DNA of 64,000 nucleotides from Bacteroides sp. GM023 (lineage in GTDB: Bacteria; Bacteroidota; Bacteroidia; Bacteroidales; Bacteroidaceae). Location: positions 434,001-498,000 of the forward strand of contig NZ_JAAXGE010000009.1 of NCBI RefSeq assembly GCF_014750685.1. Reading direction: 5' to 3'. The notes beneath the pieces are model-generated. The model ran no database searches. It saw nothing but the letters and a program-made list of their open reading frames with translations, and was not told the DNA's origin. Positions 44,045-52,378 of this stretch are shown one piece after another (position 1 is the stretch's first letter; every line of letters begins with the position of its first letter). A program made the position numbers and the translations under genes.

Positions 44045-46546
44045 TTATCGGCTTTCAATCTCCAATACACCTTTCGCCAATCCTTTTCCCGTAGCTTCCA
44101 GTGTGATTTTTCCCGGCTTGTCCGTTGAAGAAACGATAGCAGTCATCATGCCGTTGAATACCTTCATCTTCGGAGTTTGGAACGATTCGAGCGAAGCAGG
44201 GTTGCCATTGGCTCCTGCGCGGTATGTTCCTGCGCCTTTCACTTTGAAGCTGATAAGATTGTCGGCCAGCGGACATAGATTTCCGTCTTTATCCACTACT
44301 CTGACGGTGACAAATGACAGGTCTTTTCCGTCCGCTTTAATTTGTGCGCGGTCGGGAACCAGTTCGATATGATGCGGTTTTCCGGCTGTGTGGATTTCCT
44401 TTTCGGCAACGGCTTTGCCGTCTTTATCATAAGCCACCACTTTCACTGTGCCCGGCTCATATTTGGTGTCCATCCACATCAGGCGATAACGCTGCTGACG
44501 TTTGAGGTTAGCCATTGAAGCCGAATCGGCACTGTTGTCTATCGTCACGGAGAGATCTTTCGTGCGTTTGCCTTGACTCTTGCCGTTGATAAACAGTTCG
44601 GCGGATGGATGGTTGGTGTAGACAAATACAGGTACTACTTCTCCTTCGTGTCCTTCCCAATTCCAGTGGGGTAGGATATGGAGCGTTTCTTCTTCCTTGT
44701 TCCAATGACTGCGATAGAGATAATAACGGTCTTTCGGCAATCCGGCAAGGTCGATGATGCCGAAGAGGGAAGAGTGGCTGGGCCAGTCAGTATAATAAGG
44801 AGTCGGTTCACCCAGATAGTCGAATCCCGTCCATACGAATTCTCCGATGCAATAGGGCAGGTCTTCATGCTGAATGAAATCATCTTCGGGCAGATTAGAC
44901 CATCCGCAGTGTTCTACGTCATAAGAAGAAGCCTGATGGTCGGGATATTTCTGCATGGAACGGCGGGCAACAGGCAGTTTGTATACACCGCGTGAGCTGA
45001 GTGTAGAAGCCGTCTCACTGCCCAGGATAATCTGCTGCGGGAGTTTCTTGTAATTCTCCTGATACTTGTGCGGACGATAGTTGAATCCGGCTATGTCCAT
45101 CACGGCAGCCATATTGTTGTTTACTACGGCATCAGGAGCGTCCATACCTTGAGTGACGGGACGCGTAGGGTCTTCACGGTGGCAGATGTCTTGCAGGAAA
45201 CGGGAAAGTTTCGGGCCCCGGTCACCATTCCACTGGTCGGGAACTTCATTGCCAATACACCACATCACCACACTGGGACTGTTGCGGAATTGATGAAGAA
45301 GATTTACCAAATCCTTCTCTGCCCATTTGTCGAAAACTTTGTGATAACCGTTCTGTAATTTGGCACCTTTCCATTCGTCGAATGATTCCGACATCACCAT
45401 CATACCCATTTCGTCGCAGGCACGAATCAATTCCGGCGCAGGCATGTTGTGGGAAGTGCGGATGGCGTTGCAACCCATATCCTTCAAGATACGTATCTGC
45501 CGACGGATACCGGCTTCGTTGGCAATGCCGCCTAAAGGCCCTAAGTCATGGTGATTGCAGAGGCCTTTGAACATAGTGCGTTCTCCGTTCAGATAAAATC
45601 CTTTGTTCGGGATGATTTCGATGGAACGGATACCGAAAGGCGTGGTGTATTCGTCTTTCAGCGTGTTTCCTTCGTACACTTTGGATACGGCGGAGTAGAG
45701 TGACGGTGAGTCAGGCGACCAAAGCAGGGGAGCGTCTACTACGAAGTTCTGTTCAAATACTTTTCCGTCATACTTCGTTCCTTTCTCCCCGCTGGTGGCT
45801 ACTACTTTGCCGTCGGGAGTTTTCAACTCGGTCACGATGCGATAATCCGTGAGGGACTTGCCGGACGGAATTTCGAGACTGGTTTTCAAGTTTACCTTGG
45901 CAAACTCCTTTTTCACGACCGGAGTAGTCAGTTGCGTTCCCCATGTCGGGATGTGGGCGTCTTCGTTAATCACCAGATGAACATTCCGGTAAAGACCTGC
46001 GCCCGGATACCAGCGTGAAGATTCGGTTTCGTTCTCCAGGCGGATGGCTAATGTGTTCTGTTCATTCGCTTTGAGGTAAGGGGTAGCGTCGATGCTGAAG
46101 GAGTTGTAACCATAGGGCCAGTAGCCGGCTTCTTGTCCGTTGATGTAGACACGGGCGTGGCTCATGGCTCCATCAAGAATAAGAGTTGCTTTCTTGCCGG
46201 AAGAGAAACCCGGAGCTTCGAAGTTCAGGCGATACCAGCCCACTCCGACAAAGGGAAGTCCGCCGGTACGACCTGCGTGTTCCAACGCTTCTTTCTGTCC
46301 GTCTTGGGTGATGGCTACTTTTTGCTTGTCGTTGTCGATGCTGAAAGGGCCGTAGATAGCCCAGTCGTGCGGGACGGTGACAGATTGCCACTTGGTGTCG
46401 TCATACTGTTTCTGACTGAAATTCTTGTCGTCTTCACGAGTGAATTTCCATCCTTTCTCAAAGGTTTGTGAGGTACGTACTTGTGCGTTGACAAGTGTCG
46501 GCAAAGCTACCAGGAGAGCTGCTGCGATTTTAAGATGTTTATTCAT
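44045..46546 (-). CDS. glycoside hydrolase family 2 beta-galactosidase-like protein
   Basis: 833 aa with signal peptide (ending near VNAQ). GH2 sugar-binding, Ig-like and TIM-barrel domains in order. The acid/base Glu is in WCIGNEVPD (about residue 400) and the nucleophile Glu in ILGSETAS (about 500), followed by EFVWTGFDYLGEP. C-terminal DUF4982 and GH2 C5-type domains. Probably a periplasmic exo-beta-galactosidase. It is not near a SusCD pair or a sugar regulator, so it is an orphan polysaccharide enzyme. Confidence 0.92.
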   Translation of the reverse strand: MNKHLKIAAALLVALPTLVNAQVRTSQTFEKGWKFTREDDKNFSQKQYDDTKWQSVTVPHDWAIYGPFSIDNDKQKVAITQDGQKEALEHAGRTGGLPFVGVGWYRLNFEAPGFSSGKKATLILDGAMSHARVYINGQEAGYWPYGYNSFSIDATPYLKANEQNTLAIRLENETESSRWYPGAGLYRNVHLVINEDAHIPTWGTQLTTPVVKKEFAKVNLKTSLEIPSGKSLTDYRIVTELKTPDGKVVATSGEKGTKYDGKVFEQNFVVDAPLLWSPDSPSLYSAVSKVYEGNTLKDEYTTPFGIRSIEIIPNKGFYLNGERTMFKGLCNHHDLGPLGGIANEAGIRRQIRILKDMGCNAIRTSHNMPAPELIRACDEMGMMVMSESFDEWKGAKLQNGYHKVFDKWAEKDLVNLLHQFRNSPSVVMWCIGNEVPDQWNGDRGPKLSRFLQDICHREDPTRPVTQGMDAPDAVVNNNMAAVMDIAGFNYRPHKYQENYKKLPQQIILGSETASTLSSRGVYKLPVARRSMQKYPDHQASSYDVEHCGWSNLPEDDFIQHEDLPYCIGEFVWTGFDYLGEPTPYYTDWPSHSSLFGIIDLAGLPKDRYYLYRSHWNKEEETLHILPHWNWEGHEGEVVPVFVYTNHPSAELFINGKSQGKRTKDLSVTIDNSADSASMANLKRQQRYRLMWMDTKYEPGTVKVVAYDKDGKAVAEKEIHTAGKPHHIELVPDRAQIKADGKDLSFVTVRVVDKDGNLCPLADNLISFKVKGAGTYRAGANGNPASLESFQTPKMKVFNGMMTAIVSSTDKPGKITLEATGKGLAKGVLEIESR

Positions 46547-46588
46547 ATATATGGGGGTTAGAAAATGTTTTTCATTTTTTGTTTTGGG

Positions 46589-47491
46589 TTATGTGTTGGC
46601 TTTCACTTCGTCTTTTGTTTCGTCTTTCGGAATTTCTTTGGCGTCGGACGGGTTCAGGCTGCTTCCGCAGTATTTGCAGAATTCGGCGTTGTCCTCATGC
46701 CCGGAACGGTGGCAGTTGGGACATTCTTTGTCTCTTCTGCGCTTGTAATCTTTCATCATAGAAGCCGATACGATACCCGTCGGCACGGCGATGATGGTGT
46801 AACCGATAAGCATCACGCAGGCGGAAAGGAACTTTCCCAAACCGGTGGCGGGAGTGATGTCTCCGTAGCCTACGGTAGTCATGGTGACGATGGCCCAGTA
46901 AATGCTGTTCGGGATATTGTTGAACTGGGAATTGGGTTGCGTACCTTCAATCATGTACATCAGTGTCCCGATGGACGTCACCAGGATGACGACAAACATG
47001 AAAAACACCGCTATCTTTTTGCTACTTTCGCGAAGGGCGGTGAGCAGTCGTTCGCCTTCGTTCAGGAAGTTGAATAACTTGAATACACGGAATACCCGTA
47101 TCAACCGGAAGGCACGGATGATGAGCAGATAGCGTGCGCCCGGGAAAATCAGACCGATATAGAGCGGCAAGGTAGCCAGTAGGTCGACGATGCCGAAGAA
47201 GCTAAAAATGTATTTTCGGGGACGGGGCGAGCAATAGATTCTCGTTAGATACTCGAAGGTAAAGAAAGCGGTGAAAAGATATTCTAGTATGACGAATGGA
47301 GTGGACAGGTATGTGGGAAGCCCTTTCAGGCTTTCGATAATGACGAGTAACACACTGGTCAGGATACAGCCGATAAGAATCACATCGAACAGTTTTCCTG
47401 CGGGAGTGTCCGATTCGAAGATGATGACGTATAACTTTCGTTTCAGTTTATCGTCATGCAAAAAACGTTGGATTCTTTCTTTCAGTTTCAT
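46589..47491 (-). CDS. voltage-gated potassium-channel-like protein with C-terminal zinc ribbon
   Basis: 300 aa. Six-segment Kv layout with an S4-like helix (RAFRLIRVFRVFKLFNF) carrying several Arg/Lys, and the K+ selectivity filter TVGYGD at about residue 205. The C-terminal cytoplasmic end has two CX2C pairs (CPNC and CKYC, about 253-276) forming a probable zinc ribbon. The tail after that is acidic. Role: K+ flux across the inner membrane; the zinc ribbon may set assembly or regulation. Confidence 0.88.
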   Translation of the reverse strand: MKLKERIQRFLHDDKLKRKLYVIIFESDTPAGKLFDVILIGCILTSVLLVIIESLKGLPTYLSTPFVILEYLFTAFFTFEYLTRIYCSPRPRKYIFSFFGIVDLLATLPLYIGLIFPGARYLLIIRAFRLIRVFRVFKLFNFLNEGERLLTALRESSKKIAVFFMFVVILVTSIGTLMYMIEGTQPNSQFNNIPNSIYWAIVTMTTVGYGDITPATGLGKFLSACVMLIGYTIIAVPTGIVSASMMKDYKRRRDKECPNCHRSGHEDNAEFCKYCGSSLNPSDAKEIPKDETKDEVKANT

Positions 47492-47602
47492 AATAAAAAT
47501 GTGTCTCGGATGAAATACTCTATTCTTTCATTCTTTGTCCTTTGTTCTTTGTCTTTTCTCCTTTCTCCTTTGTCCCGGCTTATCAGACGTGTTCTGACGA
47601 TA

Positions 47603-48592
47603 TTAATCAATCACCCAGTTTTTGTTGTAGGCAACTGTCTTTTGCGGGTCGTAGTACATTCCTTCTTGTGTGGGAATATGGAGAATGTAAGTCTTTCCGG
47701 TTTTGTTCTTCAGTGAAGTGTCACGCAGCCACGGGTTGGCGTCACGGAGTTGTGCGTAGGTGATGCCTTGTTGCTTGGCGTAGTCGCTCAAGTTGTCGAT
47801 GGGGGTGCTGACGGTCACTTTCTTGTACGGGATGGGCGGGTAGAGATGTTCTCTTTTCAGCAGGAAGCCGTAGCGCTGCGGGTTGTTGAATATCTCTTTG
47901 GCAGCCAATAGGCGAAACATATAGCGGGAGGTTTCTTCTACCAGCCATAAGTCCATGGCATGACTTGCCAGTTGCTTGTCGAGTTGGGAAGAGATACGTG
48001 CCTGTCCGGCGTTGTAGGCGGCGGATACGGCCATCCAGTCACCATATTTGGCGTATGCTTGTTTGAAGTATTTGCAGGCGGCGACGGTTGCTTTTTCAAT
48101 ATTGTAGCGTTCGTCTACATTGTCGTTTACTTCCAGTCCGAATTCCCGTCCGGTGGTGGGCATGAACTGCCATAGTCCGGCAGCTCCGGCAGGGGAGCGG
48201 GCGATGTTGTTCAGATTACTTTCAATCACCATCAGGTATTTGAAGTCGTCGGGGATACCGTTCGCTTTCAATATCGGTTCCACGATGGGGAAGTAACGGT
48301 TGGCACGCTTTATCAGAAGCATGGTAGTGGAGTGCATATAGGTAAAAGCCATCATCTCGCGGTCCATCCGTTCGCGGCGGTCGTAGCGGCGAAGGTCGAT
48401 GGTAGTTCCATCGAAAGTGACTTGGGTAGGTACGGTGGGAGAGGTGACACAATAGGGCACTTCCGACTTTGCCGAATGCTGTTCATTAACTTGGCTGCTA
48501 CCTATCAAAGTAGGGACGGTAGCACCGATACAGAACACTAATATCAGAGTAAGGATATAGTTGATTTTAGTTTGTTTCTTCATTTCATTCAT
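47603..48592 (-). CDS. lytic transglycosylase with LysM domain
   Basis: 329 aa. Signal anchor (about 10-35), then a family 1/MltD-type SLT domain with catalytic Glu in VIESNLNN (about 123-130), AAGLWQFMP and AYNAGQ motifs, and a C-terminal LysM-like domain (YAKQQGITYAQLRDANPWL). Cleaves peptidoglycan glycan strands. The start could be the ATG at 48583 (MKKQTK). Upstream is a 15-bp tandem repeat. Confidence 0.9.
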   Translation of the reverse strand: MNEMKKQTKINYILTLILVFCIGATVPTLIGSSQVNEQHSAKSEVPYCVTSPTVPTQVTFDGTTIDLRRYDRRERMDREMMAFTYMHSTTMLLIKRANRYFPIVEPILKANGIPDDFKYLMVIESNLNNIARSPAGAAGLWQFMPTTGREFGLEVNDNVDERYNIEKATVAACKYFKQAYAKYGDWMAVSAAYNAGQARISSQLDKQLASHAMDLWLVEETSRYMFRLLAAKEIFNNPQRYGFLLKREHLYPPIPYKKVTVSTPIDNLSDYAKQQGITYAQLRDANPWLRDTSLKNKTGKTYILHIPTQEGMYYDPQKTVAYNKNWVID

Positions 48593-48635
48593 AATTTTAG
48601 TTTGATAAGTAGTCCTTGAACATAACTTATATTTG

Positions 48636-48754
48636 ACTTAAAGCAATCATACTTAGAGCGATTACGCTTAAAACAATCATACTTAAAACAATCATACTTA
48701 AAACAATCACGCCTAAGACAATCATGTTTAAATCTATCGACTTAAAGCCATTAT
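48636..48754. repeat. 15-bp tandem repeat, about eight copies
   Basis: Units of consensus ACTTAAAACAATCAT begin at 48636, 48651, 48666, 48681, 48696, 48711, then a 14-base unit at 48726 and another at 48740. The middle three are nearly identical, the outer ones diverge. Sits between the lytic transglycosylase and the Nei-like gene; probable VNTR, with no frame constraint. Confidence 0.9.
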
Positions 48755-48770
48755 GCCGCAAGGAAACCTT

Positions 48771-48791
48771 GCTCCAGCGCTACGCTGGAGC
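48771..48791. repeat. 9-bp palindrome after the Nei-like gene
   Basis: GCTCCAGCG-CTA-CGCTGGAGC lies 10 bases after the stop codon at 48800 (minus strand). GC-rich and stable, but with no T run, so it is a possible weak terminator or a processing signal. Confidence 0.6.
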
Positions 48792-48799
48792 TGGCGGCG

Positions 48800-49639
48800 C
48801 TATGCTGGCGGCTGGCAGCCTCGGCAGTAGTAGATGCTGCCGCCGAGGTAGTTCTCTTTTACGATGGTTTCTCCGCAACGGGGACAGGCTGTGCCGGCGG
48901 TGTCTTTCGACAGGCAGGCTACGTATTTGCCACTTTCTCCGAAGAGGTCGGTTTCCGTGCTTCGTCCACCTTGGCGGTATAAGTCGTTCATTGTCTCCTT
49001 TACTTGATAGAACAAATTTTCTTTCTCTTTGTCAGTCAGTTCGGCGATTTTTTTCTTCGGATGGATGCGGGTATGGTAAAGAATATCCTGCAAAACGCCG
49101 TTTCCAAGTCCGGGAATGGTCTGTTCGGTGGCTAGAAAAGCTTTGGCAGATTTCTTTTGTGCACTTTCCGCGTTGATGAGTCCGAGGAAATATTCTTTGG
49201 TGAAGTCGTCGGACATCACTTGCGGTTTACTTTTGGCAGTGAGGTAATAATCGGAGAGACTACCTGCGGTGGCATCTTTGTCATAACACATCATTCCGCC
49301 GTACATACGCACGGAAGCTACCAGGCAACTCTCGTCCTCAAAAGCAATGAGCAACTGATGTTTGGCGGGCAACTTCGTCCCCGGAGACAGATAACGCAAG
49401 TTCACACCATCCGTCAGTACGAGGACTTTGTCGCCTATCGTTATCTCCACCATGCCGCCTTGCGACTGCGCATGGTCTATTGTCTTGTCGGACAGCCACT
49501 CAGTATATTCATCCGCGCTGCCTGTAAACCAGGCAAACTTGTGCGGACTGAATTGTGTGTACACATCCGTTATTTTTTTTCCTCTGACCGTTTCGTTCAA
49601 CTGTTCGCTAAGAATGCGGGCTTCGGGGGCTTCTATCAT
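48800..49639 (-). CDS. Fpg/Nei family DNA glycosylase-like protein lacking the N-terminal proline
   Basis: 279 aa. H2TH segment with IPGLGNGVLQDILYHTRI (about 182-199) and a zinc finger (CPRC, then CRGC, about 251-274) match Fpg/Nei base-excision enzymes. The mature N-terminus should be Pro2, the nucleophile; here it is MIEAPE, so residue 2 is Ile. The zinc-finger Arg of RSTYYC is also replaced (GGSIYYC). It may use the Ile amine, as NEIL3 uses Val, or may not cut bases. Promoter at 49673-49703. Confidence 0.82.
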   Translation of the reverse strand: MIEAPEARILSEQLNETVRGKKITDVYTQFSPHKFAWFTGSADEYTEWLSDKTIDHAQSQGGMVEITIGDKVLVLTDGVNLRYLSPGTKLPAKHQLLIAFEDESCLVASVRMYGGMMCYDKDATAGSLSDYYLTAKSKPQVMSDDFTKEYFLGLINAESAQKKSAKAFLATEQTIPGLGNGVLQDILYHTRIHPKKKIAELTDKEKENLFYQVKETMNDLYRQGGRSTETDLFGESGKYVACLSKDTAGTACPRCGETIVKENYLGGSIYYCRGCQPPA

Positions 49640-49672
49640 ATTGATTTTCCTTTCAATGTTTAAGTCTACCTT

Positions 49673-49703
49673 GCAAAGATAACCTCATTTTGTTTTTTTC
49701 AAA
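49673..49703 (-). promoter_or_regulatory. promoter of the Nei-like gene
   Basis: On the minus strand TTTG (49703-49700), 18-base spacer, TATCTTTGC (49681-49673). About 30 bases of leader before the start at 49639. Confidence 0.6.
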
Positions 49704-49762
49704 GAACTTTTCCTGCATTTTATACGTTTTTCTAGTAGAGTTGAATATACAATAGAATTAAG

Positions 49763-51076
49763 ATGAATATAGGAATGACCGGAGCCACCGGATATATAGG
49801 TAAACATCTCTCCAATTATCTGACCGAAAAGGGCGGACATCGTGTGATTCCTTTGGGAAGGTCGATGTTTCGCGAGGGTATGTCCGGACATTTGATTCAG
49901 ACGCTGGCACATTGCGATGTTATCATCAACCTGGCAGGAGCACCGATTAACAAACGTTGGACGCCGGAGCATAGGCAAGAACTTTTCGACAGCCGCATAG
50001 TCGTCACGCACCGCATTATCCGTGCGTTGAATGCTGTCAGGACAAAACCGAAGCTAATGATTTCCGCTTCTGCCGTAGGATATTATCCTGCGATGGCGGA
50101 AGTGGACGAATATACCCGTACGCGGGGAGACGGCTTCTTGTCCGACCTTTGTTATGCCTGGGAAAAAGAAGCGAAACGTTGTCCGGAACATACGCGGCTT
50201 GTCATCACACGTTTCGGCGTTGTGCTTTCACCGGATGGGGGAGCAATGCAACAGATGCTTCGACCGTTGCAGGCAACGAAGATTTCCGCTGCCATCGGCC
50301 CCGGCAATCAGCCTTTCCCGTGGATAGATATGCGCGACCTCTGCCGGGCAATGGAATTTTTTATCACTCATGAGGAAACACGCGGGGTATTCAACCTGGT
50401 TGCTCCGCAACAAATTTCCCAATATACTTTTGCCCGTGAGATGGGGAAAGCCTATCATGCATGGACAACAATTGTCGTTCCGCAAACGTTGTTTCGGATG
50501 CTGTATGGCGAAGCGGCTTCTTTCCTTACATCTGGCCAGCGGGTTCGCCCCACCCGGCTTCAAGAAGCAGGATTCCGCTTCTCCGTCCCCAATGTAGAAC
50601 GGCTTTTCAAGGGAACCGACCATAGTACGGTTCCGGCTCTCGACTTACATCGCTATATGGGACTTTGGTACGAGATAGCCCGTTACGAGAATCGTTTCGA
50701 GCATGGATTGGTGGATGTGACTGCCACGTATACGCTTCGTCCCGATGGCTCTGTCCGTGTGGAGAATCGCGGATGCAAGCGCAACTCTCCCTATGATATT
50801 TGCAAGACTGCCAACGGGCACGCCAAGATTCCCGACCCTTCGCAGCCGGGCAAACTGAAGGTTTCTTTCTTCCTCAACTTCTATTCGGACTATTACGTAT
50901 TGGAGTTGGACAGTGAGAACTACAACTATGCGCTCGTAGGCAGCAGCACCGACAAGTATCTGTGGATATTGAGCCGGACACCGCAACTGCCGGAAGATAT
51001 AAAGAAAAAACTCGTCACCGCTGCCGAACGCCGCGGCTACGATACAAACCGCTTGCAATGGATTGAACAATTCTGA
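49763..51076 (+). CDS. TIGR01777-type NAD(P)-dependent epimerase fused to a lipocalin domain
   Basis: 437 aa. Residues about 1-290 form an SDR/epimerase domain with GATGYIGKHL (about 7-16), a NLAGAPIN motif and a DUF1731-like end. Residues about 295-437 form a bacterial lipocalin (Blc type): GLWYEIARYENRFE at about 300-313, then VSFFLNFYSDYYVL and YALVGSS. Lipocalins bind lipids or hydrophobic compounds. No signal peptide, so the lipocalin part would be cytoplasmic, unlike Blc. Head-to-head with the Nei-like gene. Confidence 0.88.
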   Translation: MNIGMTGATGYIGKHLSNYLTEKGGHRVIPLGRSMFREGMSGHLIQTLAHCDVIINLAGAPINKRWTPEHRQELFDSRIVVTHRIIRALNAVRTKPKLMISASAVGYYPAMAEVDEYTRTRGDGFLSDLCYAWEKEAKRCPEHTRLVITRFGVVLSPDGGAMQQMLRPLQATKISAAIGPGNQPFPWIDMRDLCRAMEFFITHEETRGVFNLVAPQQISQYTFAREMGKAYHAWTTIVVPQTLFRMLYGEAASFLTSGQRVRPTRLQEAGFRFSVPNVERLFKGTDHSTVPALDLHRYMGLWYEIARYENRFEHGLVDVTATYTLRPDGSVRVENRGCKRNSPYDICKTANGHAKIPDPSQPGKLKVSFFLNFYSDYYVLELDSENYNYALVGSSTDKYLWILSRTPQLPEDIKKKLVTAAERRGYDTNRLQWIEQF

Positions 51077-51115
51077 TTGCAACGAATAGAACAACTTTTA
51101 AAAACAGATAGCATT

Positions 51116-51382
51116 ATGGATTACGAAATTATTCATCAGCCCGAACAGAAACTGTTCAAGACGGAAGTAGACGGTCGTACCGCCTTTGTACAATATCGCC
51201 TGTTAGGTGATTCTCTCGATATTATCCACACTATTGTTCCCGGTCCGATAGAGGGGCGCGGCATTGCTGCCGCACTGGTGAAAGCCGCTTATGAGTACGC
51301 TGTGGCGAATGGAATGAAGCCGAAAGCTACTTGCTCGTATGCGGTGAAGTGGTTGGAACGGCATCCTGAAATGAATGGTTAA
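51116..51382 (+). CDS. GNAT-fold N-acetyltransferase-like protein (YjdJ type)
   Basis: 88 aa from MDYEIIHQ. Small GNAT fold: PGPIEGRGIAAALVKAAYEY holds the acetyl-CoA phosphate loop, and CSYAVKWLERHPE is characteristic of the YjdJ/Acetyltransf_CG family. Follows the epimerase-lipocalin gene after 39 bases, so it may share the transcript. An earlier TTG start at 51077 is rejected because it lies right after the previous stop without homology. Confidence 0.82.
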   Translation: MDYEIIHQPEQKLFKTEVDGRTAFVQYRLLGDSLDIIHTIVPGPIEGRGIAAALVKAAYEYAVANGMKPKATCSYAVKWLERHPEMNG

Positions 51383-51391
51383 ATAGCTGTT

Positions 51392-51427
51392 TTTGATGTG
51401 TTGGAAAAGGAAATAATATTATCTTTG
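51392..51427 (+). promoter_or_regulatory. promoter of the 66-aa/vapD cassette
   Basis: TTTG (51392-51395), a 24-base spacer and TATCTTTG (51420-51427) precede the start at 51461. It separates the cassette from the acetyltransferase gene. Confidence 0.5.
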
Positions 51428-51460
51428 TGATGAGAAATCAATGAAGGTAATAATAGTATT

Positions 51461-51661
51461 ATGATAAAAGAAGGTGAAAAAGTAAAAGTTGACCCTAAAC
51501 TAACAGGGCTTGACGAGTGGATAGAAGGTACGGTGATTGATATTGAACATAATCCGTTCAAAGGATTGGTTATAGCCATTCGTGATAATTTAAATCGTAT
51601 TTTCTTTGGTGAGCAGAAATATTTTGTTCCTTTAAATAAGGATAATGTATGTATGCAATAG
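51461..51661 (+). CDS. 66-aa protein upstream of vapD, candidate antitoxin
   Basis: 66 aa, mixed beta and basic/acidic residues (EKVKVDPKLTGLDEWIEGTV), with a pattern suggestive of a small beta-barrel (SH3-like) fold. I recognise no named family. Its last 13 bases overlap the vapD start, typical of antitoxin-toxin pairs with coupled translation. The role as a VapD antitoxin is inference, and different from VapX by length and sequence as far as I recall. Confidence 0.6.
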   Translation: MIKEGEKVKVDPKLTGLDEWIEGTVIDIEHNPFKGLVIAIRDNLNRIFFGEQKYFVPLNKDNVCMQ

Positions 51662-51933
51662 CCTTTGACATGGTCATCACTGACCTGCGCGATAATTATG
51701 GTGAACCTTATAACAATGCTTATTTCGAGATAAACAAAGTTTTACGCCAATACGATTTTTATAATACGCAGGGTAGTGTTTATCTTACGGAGAAAACAGA
51801 TATGGCTAATCTTTTTCGTGCGATTGATGCATTGAAACGTATCCCTTGGTTTCAGGCATCTGTGCGTGATATTCGTGCATTCCGTGTAGAAGACTGGTCG
51901 AATTTTACTGATTTCGTGAAAGAAGAAAAATAG
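51649..51933 (+). CDS. vapD: VapD family endoribonuclease-like protein
   Basis: 94 aa, ferredoxin-like Cas2/VapD fold, opening YAIAFDMVITDL with the Asp that lies at the active site of the family, and GSVYLTEKTDMANLFRAIDA in the middle. VapD proteins of Haemophilus and Helicobacter are RNases or toxins. It forms a two-gene operon with the 66-aa protein and ends in a strong terminator at 51947-51990. Confidence 0.88.
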   Translation: MYAIAFDMVITDLRDNYGEPYNNAYFEINKVLRQYDFYNTQGSVYLTEKTDMANLFRAIDALKRIPWFQASVRDIRAFRVEDWSNFTDFVKEEK

Positions 51934-51946
51934 AACTGGGTAAATA

Positions 51947-51990
51947 ATATAAGCTTTCAGGTCTGACATACATACCTGAAAGCTTATATG
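51947..51990 (+). terminator. terminator of the vapD cassette
   Basis: Perfect 16-bp stem (51947-51962 with 51974-51989) with an 11-base loop, followed by TGTTTTTA. Also serves the convergent zinc-ribbon gene at 51997. Confidence 0.88.
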
Positions 51991-51996
51991 TTTTTA

Positions 51997-52266
51997 TCAC
52001 TGTCTCCACCGTTTCAACTGCGGAAAGAACTCTTTCATTGTTTTACGTGCTTCCTCTATACTGTATTTCACTTCAGAATCTTTATTGAATTCATCCAGAT
52101 AATTCAGATTAAGCTCGATCATTTCATCCATAGTGCAGTCTTTAGTAAACTTCCCGTCAGCATAGCAGTAGTGGCAATATTCTTCATTCTTGCTACCGTC
52201 TGCTTCTGTTCCAAAGGTTGAGTTGTCTATTGGCATAGCGCAACATTGACAAATTTTCTGTTCCAT
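51997..52266 (-). CDS. zinc-ribbon domain protein
   Basis: 89 aa from MEQKICQCC. Two cysteine pairs, CQCCAMPID (about 6-14) and CHYCYADG (about 30-37), followed by an acidic helical C-terminus; fits the 'putative zinc ribbon domain' family, possibly involved in signalling or transcription. The longer start at 52302 is less likely, because the family begins at the cysteine motif. Confidence 0.8.
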   Translation of the reverse strand: MEQKICQCCAMPIDNSTFGTEADGSKNEEYCHYCYADGKFTKDCTMDEMIELNLNYLDEFNKDSEVKYSIEEARKTMKEFFPQLKRWRQ

Positions 52267-52378
52267 CTTTATTTTTGCTTTTAAGTGTATGTTATCTGAC
52301 AAAGATAGGTAGATTTATCGAAACAACAGTTGTCCGAACTTGCTAATTATCAATTCTTTTTTCTATAAATTCGTTCTG

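Noticed and set aside
48636..48754. The 15-bp tandem repeat as a CRISPR array
   Set aside because: Units are contiguous with no unique spacers; it is a VNTR.
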